Source of the DNA: Pseudoalteromonas luteoviolacea
GTDB taxonomy: Bacteria; Pseudomonadota; Gammaproteobacteria; Enterobacterales; Alteromonadaceae
DNA length: 64,000 nucleotides
Reading direction: 5' to 3'
Assembly: GCF_001750165.1 (NCBI RefSeq)
Contig: NZ_CP015412.1
Span: forward strand, 992,001 to 1,056,000
In this document: in pieces, positions 8,612 through 17,661 of the stretch
Position numbering within the stretch: position 1 is the stretch's first letter
Layout: each line of letters begins with the position of its first letter
Position numbers and translations under genes: made by a program
The notes under the pieces: model-generated
Databases searched by the model: none
What the model was told of the DNA's origin: nothing
What the model saw: only the letters and a program-made list of their open reading frames with translations

Positions 8612-10750
8612 ATGTTTTATTCAAGAGTTACTCTTTCGTTTGTACGAGCAGGGCTTGCTTTAATCGCATTACCAGCTTTGGTCGCGTGTGGAGGAGGCAG
8701 TGATAGCAATAGTGATAACAAGGTAGATCAAGGACAGACCAAATTACCAACGAGCGTACCTGAATTAAATTGGCTGGGCGAGTCATCTGCTAAATTAAAA
8801 AAAGCATCGTCCAGTGAGTTCAGTGCATTACTAAAAAATGGTGCTTTTCTCAGTCGGGTGCCTGTTAATGAAACTGATTCGTCAGTGCCCGTCAATGCCT
8901 CACCTGTTTCTGACGGTGAGTCGAGCGCAGGGTTCTCTTCTACTAATGTGGTTGAGGCTGGCGTTGATGAAGGTGATCGCATTGAATATGATGGGAACTA
9001 TCTTTATATTGCCGCTCACTCTGAACAAGAACTCTCGCAAAGTGCCGTATTTAGGCAGTATGTACGTGTCATGAAGCGAACTGACCAAGGTATAGAAGAA
9101 ATTACACAAATAGAGGCCTCTGACTCGCTGTATAGGCATCAGGATTTATATTTGCATGAGGGTCGTCTTGCATCAGTATTCAAATACCCAGTGCTCACGC
9201 TAGAGGCGCCCACTGATTCCAATGATATTGCCTCTACTTCTCCTTCAGTTAATATGTTTTCTAACACGTTTGAAGTGAGTTTTGCTGATGTAAGTTCACC
9301 AGAGCAACCACAGGTGATAAACCAGTATCGCATTGATGGAAAGATCCTTGATAGCCGAGTGATAGGTAACGAGCTGTATGTGATCAGCCAATACCATGCT
9401 GCGTTTGATACTAATGAGACGGATGAGCTGGCAATTTATCAAGCACTTTATCAAACCAATGTGTCCGATCTTATCCCTAAAATTAAGGACTTAAACTCTG
9501 GAGAAACGTCTCCATTGTTTGATGCAAGCGCTTGTTATATACCAGCAGATGCAACTGAATTAGACAGTGCAAATACAATCACGACCATTACTAAAATCTC
9601 TATGCAAAATCCTACAAGCATTGAGTCTACATGTATTAACGCGCCTTCTGACGGCGTTTATGCTTCTCAAGAGAGCATTTATTTACATAAGCGTTTTTGG
9701 CCCAGTGACGTATCAAGCTTCGATGACTTATCGCAAACCGCTTTACATAAGTTTTCACTCAATGGTGGGGAGGTTGCTTACAGTGCATCCGGTGCAGTAG
9801 AGGGGGCGCTCGGTTTTGGCGGTAATTTGATAGGTATGATTGAACCGATTTTCGTGGCAAATGTCAGCAATGCCGCCTTTAGATTGAGTGAGTATGGCAA
9901 CCAGTTACGAGTTGTCACTACTCGGTTTAGTGAAGCTAAGGGAATGGTTCATCAGCTATTTGTATTGCAGCAGCAAGGGACTGAGCTTGAAGAGATAGCA
10001 CGTTTGCCAAACGAAACTCATCCGACGCCGATAGGTAAGGTTGAGCCAAATGGCATGGTAGAGGAAAATATCTACGCTGTGCGCTTTATGGGTGAGCGAG
10101 CTTATGTGGTTACTTTTAGACAAATAGATCCACTTTATGTATTGGATTTATCAAAAGCGGACGAACCTATCATGGCTGGTGCGCTCGAAATCCCAGGTTA
10201 TTCTGCATATCTTCATCCTGTATCTGATGATCTGCTTATCGGTGTTGGGCAAAATGTCGACGACTTCCCATTTAATGCTTCAGATGATTCATCTACTGAT
10301 ATAGAGCCCACTTTTGGTGCCAAAGTGAGTTTATTTGATGTGAGCGATATGACATCACCAAGCTTAATCAAAGAACATGTTTTTGCTGGTGGATATACCC
10401 CCGTAGAATTTGACCACCACGCTTTTAGTTACTTAAAAGTCAGCGACCAAACGTTCCGTATGACATTACCTGTGGAGTCATGGGAGGTCACTATTCAAAA
10501 TGATAATACGAGTACTTGGGGTAACAAAAATGAGCTAGCAGCATTTGAGGTTAATACCGAAGGTTCAGGCTCTTTAACTTACATCGGTAGTAGTGTTGCA
10601 ACGTACGATGAGCCCTCTCAAAGCGTTCCTTATGTGCGCGCAGCAGATGATAGAGGCGTTATTCATGGAGATACGATCTTTTATGTCCATGGAAATTTCG
10701 TCTGGTCTAGTTTATGGCAGTCGCCTGAAGTAAACGCAGGTCCTTTCTAA
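8612..10750 (+). CDS. Beta-propeller domain lipoprotein (COG4880-like)
   Basis: 712-aa secreted protein with a lipobox (ALVACGGGSDSN), so it is probably lipid-anchored at Cys 26. The string VVEAGVDEGDRIEYDGNYLY is typical of the beta-propeller family distantly related to WD40 (Pfam Beta_propel). Repeating blade-like stretches (NELYVISQY, ERAYVVTFRQIDPLYVLDLS, DLLIGVGQN) fill the rest. ATG 8612 has AAGGAG upstream. Divergent from mipA with 155 bases between. Ends in a perfect hairpin terminator at 10792. Molecular role unknown. Confidence 0.8.
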   Translation: MFYSRVTLSFVRAGLALIALPALVACGGGSDSNSDNKVDQGQTKLPTSVPELNWLGESSAKLKKASSSEFSALLKNGAFLSRVPVNETDSSVPVNASPVSDGESSAGFSSTNVVEAGVDEGDRIEYDGNYLYIAAHSEQELSQSAVFRQYVRVMKRTDQGIEEITQIEASDSLYRHQDLYLHEGRLASVFKYPVLTLEAPTDSNDIASTSPSVNMFSNTFEVSFADVSSPEQPQVINQYRIDGKILDSRVIGNELYVISQYHAAFDTNETDELAIYQALYQTNVSDLIPKIKDLNSGETSPLFDASACYIPADATELDSANTITTITKISMQNPTSIESTCINAPSDGVYASQESIYLHKRFWPSDVSSFDDLSQTALHKFSLNGGEVAYSASGAVEGALGFGGNLIGMIEPIFVANVSNAAFRLSEYGNQLRVVTTRFSEAKGMVHQLFVLQQQGTELEEIARLPNETHPTPIGKVEPNGMVEENIYAVRFMGERAYVVTFRQIDPLYVLDLSKADEPIMAGALEIPGYSAYLHPVSDDLLIGVGQNVDDFPFNASDDSSTDIEPTFGAKVSLFDVSDMTSPSLIKEHVFAGGYTPVEFDHHAFSYLKVSDQTFRMTLPVESWEVTIQNDNTSTWGNKNELAAFEVNTEGSGSLTYIGSSVATYDEPSQSVPYVRAADDRGVIHGDTIFYVHGNFVWSSLWQSPEVNAGPF

Positions 10751-10791
10751 ATCGCGCACATTCATGTTCCAAGCGAAATCTTGGACAGACC

Positions 10792-10826
10792 AAGCGCCAC
10801 CTAACTTACGCAGGGTGGCGCTTTTA
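10792..10826. terminator. Terminator between the beta-propeller gene and the convergent GNAT gene
   Basis: A perfect 10-bp stem: AAGCGCCACC (10792-10801) pairs with GGTGGCGCTT (10814-10823), 12-base loop, then TTTATG. It overlaps the last codons of the convergent acetyltransferase gene. Confidence 0.8.
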
Positions 10827-11358
10827 TGTTGTATCGGTTCGGATTATGCAAAATAAGTTGAAGATCATCAAATAGTTGTTCACCTATTTGATAATTCTGT
10901 TTAATAACTTGGAAAACAGTAAACCCTAGTTTGTTGAGTAACTTCTCAGATGCATTGTTGCCTGCAGTGACAGTGGCGAATAATGTGTCATACCCTTGAT
11001 CAGTAAATGCATAGTTTATAACGGCTTTAGATGCTTCAAACGCAAAACCGTGGCCTTGTTGTGTGGGACATAACATAAATCCCAATTCTGCAATGTTTGG
11101 CTTGTCAGAGAAGCCTTTAAATCCATGTAAGCCAATGCATTCATTTGTATCTAGCCGTTCAATGACTAGCGTGAGCCACACATCAGTTTGTTTTTGCCAA
11201 CTAGCACAGCGTTCATCAAAAATTGATTTCAGGGCTTGCTGCTCTTGTATATCTGCGACATAGGCCATGACATTTGGGTTTTGGTTTAATGTTTTAAACA
11301 GTTGCCAGTCGTTTTTATCCATCAGCCTGAGCCTTAAGCGTGGTGTAATAAGCTCCAT
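10801..11358 (-). CDS. GNAT N-acetyltransferase, RimJ/RimL type
   Basis: 185-aa acetyltransferase of the Acetyltransf_3 class: opening ITPRLRLRLMDKNDW, mid-region GFMLCPTQQGHGFAFEA (acetyl-CoA loop; the usual Q/R-x-x-G-x-G/A is present as QQGHGF), and SEKLLNKLGF near the C-terminus. These enzymes acetylate protein N-termini or small amines. It lies 27 bases after pxpA on the same strand and probably belongs to that operon. Substrate unknown. Confidence 0.82.
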   Translation of the reverse strand: MELITPRLRLRLMDKNDWQLFKTLNQNPNVMAYVADIQEQQALKSIFDERCASWQKQTDVWLTLVIERLDTNECIGLHGFKGFSDKPNIAELGFMLCPTQQGHGFAFEASKAVINYAFTDQGYDTLFATVTAGNNASEKLLNKLGFTVFQVIKQNYQIGEQLFDDLQLILHNPNRYNIKAPPCVS

Positions 11359-11385
11359 CGTAATGCCTCTTTATAACGAAAATAG

Positions 11386-12120
11386 TTATTGTGGGCTGCT
11401 GAGTATTGCTCTGATTTTCTCAATTTTCTTTATGGCGTGAAGGTTATCGCCATGCACGCACAGAGTGTCTGCTGCCAGTTCTAGTTTTTGTCCGCTTGTC
11501 GTGATCACGGACTGATTGCCAGCGAGAAGTTTTACCTGCGCCAATAATTTCTCTTCATTATGAACAGCGTTAGGCTCAGAGCGAGGTGTTAGCATTCCCT
11601 CATCGGTATATAACCTATCTGCAAATGCTTCCATGAGTAAAGTCACTTTATATTGTTGGGCAAGTGCGCGGTGTTGTTTAGCCCGTGATGTGGCTAAAAT
11701 CATTAACTTTAAATCACTAGGGTATTGATGGATCGCTTCAATAAGGGTCTCTAAAATAGACTCATCACGCATCATATCGTTGTACAGTGCACCATGGGGT
11801 TTTACATAACTGATCGTCATACCTGCGATTTTAGCCATCCCTTCCAGCGCTGCTATTTGATAGTGGATACAGTTTATGAGCTCGTGTTTAGCCATAGTTA
11901 GGGAGCGACGACCAAAACCTTGAAGATCAGGGTAACTTGGGTGGGCGCCCAGGATTACGTTATGCTGCTTCGCAAGCGCAATCGTTTTTTGCATTACAGT
12001 TGGATCACCCGCATGAAATCCGCATGCAACGTTTGCCATATCTATAAATGGCATCGCTTCTTTATCAAGCCCCATTTCCCATGCGCCAAAGCTTTCTCCC
12101 AAATCACAGTTTAATAGCAT
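11386..12120 (-). CDS. pxpA: 5-oxoprolinase subunit A (LamB/YcsF family)
   Basis: 244 aa with the family start LLNCDLGESFGAWEMG, then NVACGFHAGDP and LGAHPSYPDLQGFGRR, plus YVKPHGALYN. PxpA acts with PxpB and PxpC to hydrolyse 5-oxoproline (pyroglutamate) to glutamate using ATP. No pxpB or pxpC lies within the window, which is unusual because the three are normally adjacent. The upstream neighbour is a DUF1445 protein 17 bases away, whose eukaryotic relative makes 5-oxo-D-proline from D-glutamate, so a 5-oxoproline theme holds. Confidence 0.9.
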   Translation of the reverse strand: MLLNCDLGESFGAWEMGLDKEAMPFIDMANVACGFHAGDPTVMQKTIALAKQHNVILGAHPSYPDLQGFGRRSLTMAKHELINCIHYQIAALEGMAKIAGMTISYVKPHGALYNDMMRDESILETLIEAIHQYPSDLKLMILATSRAKQHRALAQQYKVTLLMEAFADRLYTDEGMLTPRSEPNAVHNEEKLLAQVKLLAGNQSVITTSGQKLELAADTLCVHGDNLHAIKKIEKIRAILSSPQ

Positions 12121-12137
12121 GCCAACCTACTTTTTAA

Positions 12138-12935
12138 TTATTGTATTAACAGATCCATATCTGGCCTATCAGTGACCAGCATATGTTGAGGACTGTTGAT
12201 AATACACAATTCTGGGGCAGCGCGGGTAATTGCGAGATGAGCAGTAAGGCTAGTCGTCCAAAAAACAGGTTGTTTGTTTTCGGGTATGAAAATAGGATCG
12301 CCAAAATTGGGTTTTTGCAGATTATTAATACCTATATCAGCCGGGTTTCCAAAGTGTACGGGAATACCATGGGGTACTCTGCTGATGCTGCCTGCTTGTA
12401 TCGCCCGAATGATTTCTTGTGTATCCATCGGCCTTAGACAGACGACTTTATTGCTTTTAAATGGACCGACTTGCAGACTTGGAATATTACTGATGTACAT
12501 AGGCAGTGTGTGTGCAGGACTAGAGGTCATCGTATCGAAACCATAAGTATTAAGGACATAGTCAAATGCCACGTAGCTTGCCAGGGCGAAGGTGACAAAG
12601 TCATCTCGCCAAATTTGTTTGATGTCAGTGACTTCGTCAACCAATTGCCCATCTCTCAGTACGCGGTATTTAGGCACGTCATGACGGATATCTATGTTGC
12701 TGCCAAGCGCGTCTAAATGGTATTCACCATCGTTGACACTGGTTGCTAATAATGGACAGCAGTCATGGTTATTTTGACAATATTTCTGAAAGTCAAAAGC
12801 ATATGCTTTAGGTAAAATCACAATGTTACATTGTGTGAAGCCGGGAACAAACCCATTAGTGGGACCTGAATAGTCACCGGCTCGAATCATTTCACGAATC
12901 GCGTTAGGTGCCGTTAAGGACGCCTTTGGATCCAT
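12138..12935 (-). CDS. DUF1445 protein (YcsI family), D-glutamate cyclase-like / putative hydro-lyase
   Basis: 265 aa, full length for the family. Recognised by REMIRAGDYSGPTNGFVPGFTQCNIVILP-type N-terminal sequence (residues 14-42) and the motif SRVPHGIPVHFGNPADIGI. Usually annotated putative hydro-lyase; the mammalian homologue (DGLUCY) is a D-glutamate cyclase. Placement directly before pxpA supports a role in D-glutamate/5-oxoproline turnover here, as an inference. ATG 12935 has GGGGGT upstream. Confidence 0.83.
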   Translation of the reverse strand: MDPKASLTAPNAIREMIRAGDYSGPTNGFVPGFTQCNIVILPKAYAFDFQKYCQNNHDCCPLLATSVNDGEYHLDALGSNIDIRHDVPKYRVLRDGQLVDEVTDIKQIWRDDFVTFALASYVAFDYVLNTYGFDTMTSSPAHTLPMYISNIPSLQVGPFKSNKVVCLRPMDTQEIIRAIQAGSISRVPHGIPVHFGNPADIGINNLQKPNFGDPIFIPENKQPVFWTTSLTAHLAITRAAPELCIINSPQHMLVTDRPDMDLLIQ

Positions 12936-13006
12936 ATTACCCCCACTAAAATACAGAAGTTATTGCATTAATGCGGGACTGGTACTTGGTGAAAATCCTA
13001 AATTAA

Positions 13007-14827
13007 TCACTCAAGAACAATACTCACAGGCAGCTGCCCATTTGCCTTTGCATGACCGACAATCACTTTAGCAAGTGCAGTATATGCTGGCCCTCGCACA
13101 TCATTTTCAGTTTCTACATCCACATTATAGGCATAGCTTGCCAAAACCGCTTGATTGAAAGGTGCATATTTTGCAATTTCGTATGGCGCACGCAAGCTGA
13201 TAAATAAACTCGCTTTTTTATGCGTATTTGCAAATTGCATAAGTTCATAGAGTGCTTTGGGCTGTCGTTGCTTAGCGACTTCGTAAGACTTAAGTTCAGC
13301 CAAATCATCCATTCCACCAATTTCTGCGGCACTTTGCAAAGGAGAGGCATGTGCGCTTATTACCCAATTTGCTTTTAGAATTGCTTGTTTGGCACGCTGT
13401 GGTTTAAAGGCTTGCAAGCTTGTAATTGAAATAGTGAGATCTTTGTTAACTTCACGTAGTAAAGCTTGTTTTAAAGCTGAAGCTTTTTGTCTATCTGGCA
13501 TAATTAAGTGGATATGATCGCCATCCTGTATTTGAATGGGTAGTAAACCTGCGTTTTTCACCTCGGTGATCGCATCCAGTGCTAAATCGGCCTCAATTTG
13601 TCTATGTTGAGGGTTACCAAGCGTGCTTTTGGCAATTGCCAGACTCGGTGTTACTTGCTTGCTAAGCATATCGGCTTTGAGTTTTGCGATGCGCTGGTTT
13701 GATTGAATGAGTTCTTGCCTGCTCAGTTGCTCAGATTTTACTGCGTTTTCCAGTGCTTCAAAAAACGTTTTAAATTGTTTGAGATCGGCTGGGGTTCTGA
13801 CTTGAATTGGCATCAACGCAATATCAACGCCTGCGCTAAAGGTTTCTAATACGGCGTCAAGAGGAGTGAAGAAATCACTGATCCCAGCCATATCGAGTGC
13901 ATCGGTGATAGTGACACCTTGATAGTGCATTTTGCCTCTGAGCAAATCATGCATAATTGCCCGTGACATCGTGGCTGGGCGGATCATGTTTTCACCTTGT
14001 TTATTGGTGACGGTACTGCTATCCAAAGCGGGGTACTGTATGTGTGCAGTCATGATCATGCCGGGCTGCTGCTGTTTGATAATATGACTAAAAGGATAGA
14101 GATCTTGCTGTTTTATTTGGGTCAGCGCATGGTCTACTCTAGGCAGTCCAGTATGGCTGTCAACATGGGTATCACCGTGCCCTGGAAAGTGCTTTAATGC
14201 TGAAATGACGCCATTCTGTTCAAATGCTTTGACCTGTGCAGCGCCCAACTGTGCAACTATCTTTGGGTCTTCGCCAAAGGCACGTACGTTAATAACGGGG
14301 TTAAGAGGGTTTGCGTTAACATCGACAGTCGGCGCAAAATTGACATTAATACCAAGGCTATTGAGCTCTTTTGCGATTGCACTTGCCACGCTCGCTGCAT
14401 ACTTTTCACCATGTTTCTGATAAGTTGCTCCTATGCTCATATTGCCAGTAAATGAGGTGGCTTCAGCTCGATTGATGCGCGCTACTCGCCCACCTTCTTG
14501 GTCGATCGAGATAAACAGAGGCGTGTCGCTCGCCTGTTGTAGTGCTTTGGTCAATTCAATAATTTGATTCGTTTTTTGTACATTTTCGGCAAAGAGTATC
14601 ACACCGCCAATCTGATATTGCTTTATCAGTTGAGCCAACTCCTCAGGCAGCTTAGTCATGGGTTGGCGGCAATGTGTATCTTGTTGACAAAAGTAGCGAA
14701 AGTCCAGCATAAGCTTTTGTCCAATTAAGTGGCGAATGTTGGTATCGGCGTTGTCGGCGCTGACGAATGTACTTAATGTCATAATACTGAGTAAACCTAA
14801 TTGTTTGATGTAATTTAAAATACGCAC
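13007..14827 (-). CDS. Exported GH3 beta-N-acetylhexosaminidase
   Basis: Family 3 glycosidase related to NagZ. Motifs: DQEGGRVARI, KHFPGHGDTHVDSHTGLP (catalytic Asp/His loop of GH3 N-acetylglucosaminidases) and nucleophile Asp in ITDALDMAGI. Unlike cytoplasmic NagZ (about 340 aa) it has a signal peptide (ending STFVSA) and a C-terminal domain, 606 aa in all, so it probably works in the periplasm or on the surface on peptidoglycan or chitin fragments. The start is GTG at 14827. It precedes the DUF1445 gene by 71 bases and may head the same transcript. The window also holds a GH19 chitinase. Confidence 0.88.
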   Translation of the reverse strand: MRILNYIKQLGLLSIMTLSTFVSADNADTNIRHLIGQKLMLDFRYFCQQDTHCRQPMTKLPEELAQLIKQYQIGGVILFAENVQKTNQIIELTKALQQASDTPLFISIDQEGGRVARINRAEATSFTGNMSIGATYQKHGEKYAASVASAIAKELNSLGINVNFAPTVDVNANPLNPVINVRAFGEDPKIVAQLGAAQVKAFEQNGVISALKHFPGHGDTHVDSHTGLPRVDHALTQIKQQDLYPFSHIIKQQQPGMIMTAHIQYPALDSSTVTNKQGENMIRPATMSRAIMHDLLRGKMHYQGVTITDALDMAGISDFFTPLDAVLETFSAGVDIALMPIQVRTPADLKQFKTFFEALENAVKSEQLSRQELIQSNQRIAKLKADMLSKQVTPSLAIAKSTLGNPQHRQIEADLALDAITEVKNAGLLPIQIQDGDHIHLIMPDRQKASALKQALLREVNKDLTISITSLQAFKPQRAKQAILKANWVISAHASPLQSAAEIGGMDDLAELKSYEVAKQRQPKALYELMQFANTHKKASLFISLRAPYEIAKYAPFNQAVLASYAYNVDVETENDVRGPAYTALAKVIVGHAKANGQLPVSIVLE

Positions 14828-14998
14828 GGTGCTGAATGATCAATTTTTTGTTTACTTTATCATGTGATCTTACGAGTTGAGAGACTTTCACGATAATTCA
14901 ATGATGTTTTTGAAAGAGAGTGTTTGCACAAGTTGGTCATATATTCGCTTGAGAATAGTCTATAACTAAGACTAGGGATCTGTTGGCACGAGAGCCGC

Positions 14999-15790
14999 AT
15001 GAACAAGCATTGCTGCATATGTCTATTTTTTTGTCTTTTTAAAGGGGTTGCAAGTGAAGCGCAATGCACACAAATGCGCCTGTCTGGTAATGCTGATATG
15101 CCACCAATTAGTTATGCTATTAACGAAGAAAAACTGGTGGGTATTGGCTTCGAGTTTGTTCGTACGATTGTCCAAAAAGAGATCCGTGTCGAAGTTGCAA
15201 GACCAGCACCATTGCAACGTGTCATGCAATGGGCACGTGATGGCCATATTGATATGTTTGTTGGTTTGCAAAGTGATGATTATCCTAAAGAGTGGTTTAC
15301 TGTGTTGCATCCTGCCATTACAGACTCAGCGTATGCGGTATTTTATCGTCGAGGCAAGCGAGTCATGAACCTTGACAAGTTATATGGCTTAAGGGGCGCA
15401 ATTTTGCGTGATATGGAGCTTAAACCATCACCTGCGATTAATCTTGAAATTGAGCATTTACAATTACTTAGGACAGATAGCATTTCTCAGGCAATTCAAC
15501 TCATTAAATTGAAAAGGATCGATTACTTTATCGCGCCACAGTGGCAGACAATTAATACTTGGTTTGAGTCAGGACGGGCGGTGCCTTTAGCCATGTTGCC
15601 TGAACCAATCCAAATCAATCACGTGTATTTAGCGTTGTCTAACTTCAGCCCTTGCATAGAGCAAAAAGCGGCAATTGAATCGGAAATTGTCAAGGCAAAA
15701 CAAAGTGGTGTGATGGAAGCTCTGCTCGAGCAGAGCTTCTTATATACTAAAGCGATTGATCAGTTTTATAACTTGATCGAATCCCCTTAA
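14999..15790 (+). CDS. Periplasmic solute-binding protein-like (SBP family 3 fold)
   Basis: 263 aa with a cysteine-rich signal peptide (CCICLFFCLFKGVASEA). The core MPPISYAINEEKLVGIGFEFVRTI and ARDGHIDMFVGLQSDDYPKEWF resemble extracellular solute-binding proteins of family 3. No permease or ATPase lies nearby, so it may be a free-standing binding protein or sensor input, as is common in Alteromonadales. Its stop shares TTAA with the stop of the convergent PstS-like gene. Confidence 0.72.
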   Translation: MNKHCCICLFFCLFKGVASEAQCTQMRLSGNADMPPISYAINEEKLVGIGFEFVRTIVQKEIRVEVARPAPLQRVMQWARDGHIDMFVGLQSDDYPKEWFTVLHPAITDSAYAVFYRRGKRVMNLDKLYGLRGAILRDMELKPSPAINLEIEHLQLLRTDSISQAIQLIKLKRIDYFIAPQWQTINTWFESGRAVPLAMLPEPIQINHVYLALSNFSPCIEQKAAIESEIVKAKQSGVMEALLEQSFLYTKAIDQFYNLIESP

Positions 15791-16191
15791 AAGGACATTA
15801 GCACTTTTACACTGCTATTCGCGCTGCCACTGCTGACATAACCAATCACATTAGGATTATCAGCCACTAATTTCATGACCTCCTGATCATTAGCCATGCT
15901 TTTTGGTGGTTGTCCTTTGCCTGTAAAGAGCAACTTAGACCAGTATGCCTTGAGTTGACTGGCACTGCGGCCAACCACTTTGGTATTAAACTCTTCGGTT
16001 ACTGGGTTGCTGTCTACTTGGCTAATTGGAATAACTTTTGCCGAACCATCAAACGTTTTTAATTTACCAAGAAATATTTGTTCGATTTTACCTTTATCGA
16101 GTGCGGCATTATTAGATGGATGAACAACGACATCAACGGCCAAGGTGGAGGTTGATAACATTAACATAGTCGCAAGTATGATTGATTTCAT
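15787..16191 (-). CDS. Short PstS-like phosphate-binding domain protein
   Basis: 134-aa exported protein (signal MKSIILATMLMLSTSTLAVD) of the PBP-like superfamily. Segments KGKIEQIFLGKLKTFDG, VTEEFNTKVVGRSASQLKAYWSKLLFTGKG and IGYVSSGSA match the phosphate ABC substrate-binding family, but at under half the length of PstS, and no pstCAB follows. It lies 12 bases downstream of the porin gene on the same strand, so they form an operon. It could bind a small anion in the periplasm; transport use is doubtful without the ABC parts. Confidence 0.75.
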   Translation of the reverse strand: MKSIILATMLMLSTSTLAVDVVVHPSNNAALDKGKIEQIFLGKLKTFDGSAKVIPISQVDSNPVTEEFNTKVVGRSASQLKAYWSKLLFTGKGQPPKSMANDQEVMKLVADNPNVIGYVSSGSANSSVKVLMSF

Positions 16192-16203
16192 GTTTTCACC
16201 TCA

Positions 16204-17403
16204 CTAAAAAACGATATCTACACCAGCACTCAAGACAGTAAAGTCCTGAACGTTGGGGCGCGTGTCTTCACCAGATAAATACTGGAACTTGAATGCTGCA
16301 TTGGAGTGAAAGTCATAACGTACCGAGACACCAATGGCATCAAACTCCCTGAGCGATAGTGTGTTTCTCAGTGCTTTTGCCGTAGCAAACAGCGTTGGAT
16401 GAGAAATGCCTTTGAGAAATTCTAAATCGCCTTCATCTTGAATGGATTTTTCATGGTGGACTGTGACGATGGTTTTGTCCATGAGTCGATAACCAAAGGC
16501 AGTATACCAAGCGCGGTTAAAGCCATCAGATGAATCTTCAACGCCATAGTTAGCAAATTCAAAGTCGACGATAAACTTCTCATAATCTATATGGAAGCCT
16601 GAGTAGCCGTATAAGCCATCTTTACCACCCCATATGACAGCATCCTCATATTCTTTAACTTGTTGAGCGGTTGCGCCTTGGCTAACAGCAAGATCAACGG
16701 CGCCTTGTGTCGCCCCCAATATGGCGTTGCTGTCGACACTGCCTCCTTCGATTTCAACCATGAAGAAACCTGCAAATACGGTCCACCAATCTTTACTCAA
16801 TTCGATACGTACTGAGATTTCGTCTTTAAAGCCAAAAGTCTCGTCATTTTGTGTCGCTGCGAGAAAGGTGGTGCCATCCCAATTACCATAAAGCAATTTA
16901 GTAACAAGCGAGTAATCCCCAAATGTGAAGTTACTATCAAGTGCAATGCCTTCAATGGTCGAGAAATCAAAACCGGCATAAACTGCTCGTGGCAAGCGAC
17001 CAAAATTATTGGTAAAGCCAACGTTTTGATATTCGGATTGATAAAAGCTTGGGTTAGCAAAGCGTCCCATACTGATGGTGTGTTGAGGGGAGAGCTCATA
17101 GCTGATATATGCCCAGCGTGCCTCCGCATCAAAGTCGTCGGTGCCTTCTGCCATAATCTGAATTGTGGCACTTAGTCCTTCGCCTAGGTCTGTTCTAGCT
17201 TGTAGCGCAAATAGAGACTCATCTGAAAATGATATATCGCCATCGGCTTTATGTGTGGGAAATGCAGATGTTCCGCCATCACTGTCCGCAGAGGTTGCGC
17301 GAAGTGACGCGAAGCCATTAAACACGACTTCTGCATAACTGCAGAAGCTGCATGATGCTAACACTCCTCCAATTAACAATTTTACAGCATTATTAGATTT
17401 CAT
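16204..17403 (-). CDS. Outer membrane porin-like barrel
   Basis: 399 aa with signal peptide ending CSYA and then VVFNGFASLRATSAD, a porin-like first strand. Alternating hydrophobic strands run throughout (ATIQIMAEG, RWAYISYELS, HTISMGRF) and the protein ends VDIVF with the terminal Phe. It resembles small-solute porins of Alteromonadales. In an operon with the short PstS-like gene and divergent from a chemoreceptor across 258 bases; this suggests uptake and sensing of a common solute, as inference only. Confidence 0.75.
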   Translation of the reverse strand: MKSNNAVKLLIGGVLASCSFCSYAEVVFNGFASLRATSADSDGGTSAFPTHKADGDISFSDESLFALQARTDLGEGLSATIQIMAEGTDDFDAEARWAYISYELSPQHTISMGRFANPSFYQSEYQNVGFTNNFGRLPRAVYAGFDFSTIEGIALDSNFTFGDYSLVTKLLYGNWDGTTFLAATQNDETFGFKDEISVRIELSKDWWTVFAGFFMVEIEGGSVDSNAILGATQGAVDLAVSQGATAQQVKEYEDAVIWGGKDGLYGYSGFHIDYEKFIVDFEFANYGVEDSSDGFNRAWYTAFGYRLMDKTIVTVHHEKSIQDEGDLEFLKGISHPTLFATAKALRNTLSLREFDAIGVSVRYDFHSNAAFKFQYLSGEDTRPNVQDFTVLSAGVDIVF

Positions 17404-17661
17404 AGTTTCACCCTGTCCTGTGGTTGTATTAGGTGCAACCGACTACATGCACCACTCTAACCGTAGAACAAGATTACTTATTTACTAGTTTGTAAAAAAA
17501 ATTTCCTATTACGAAGACGAATTGCTTAGATTTATCGAAAATTGTCTAATAATTGGCAATTTACGTAATTTTGTCCAAGATTATATTTACAAATGTACCA
17601 AATGAAGCCGTGCGGATTATCCCTACTGCTTTTCTTCTGACGCTCATGCAGGATACTGAAC

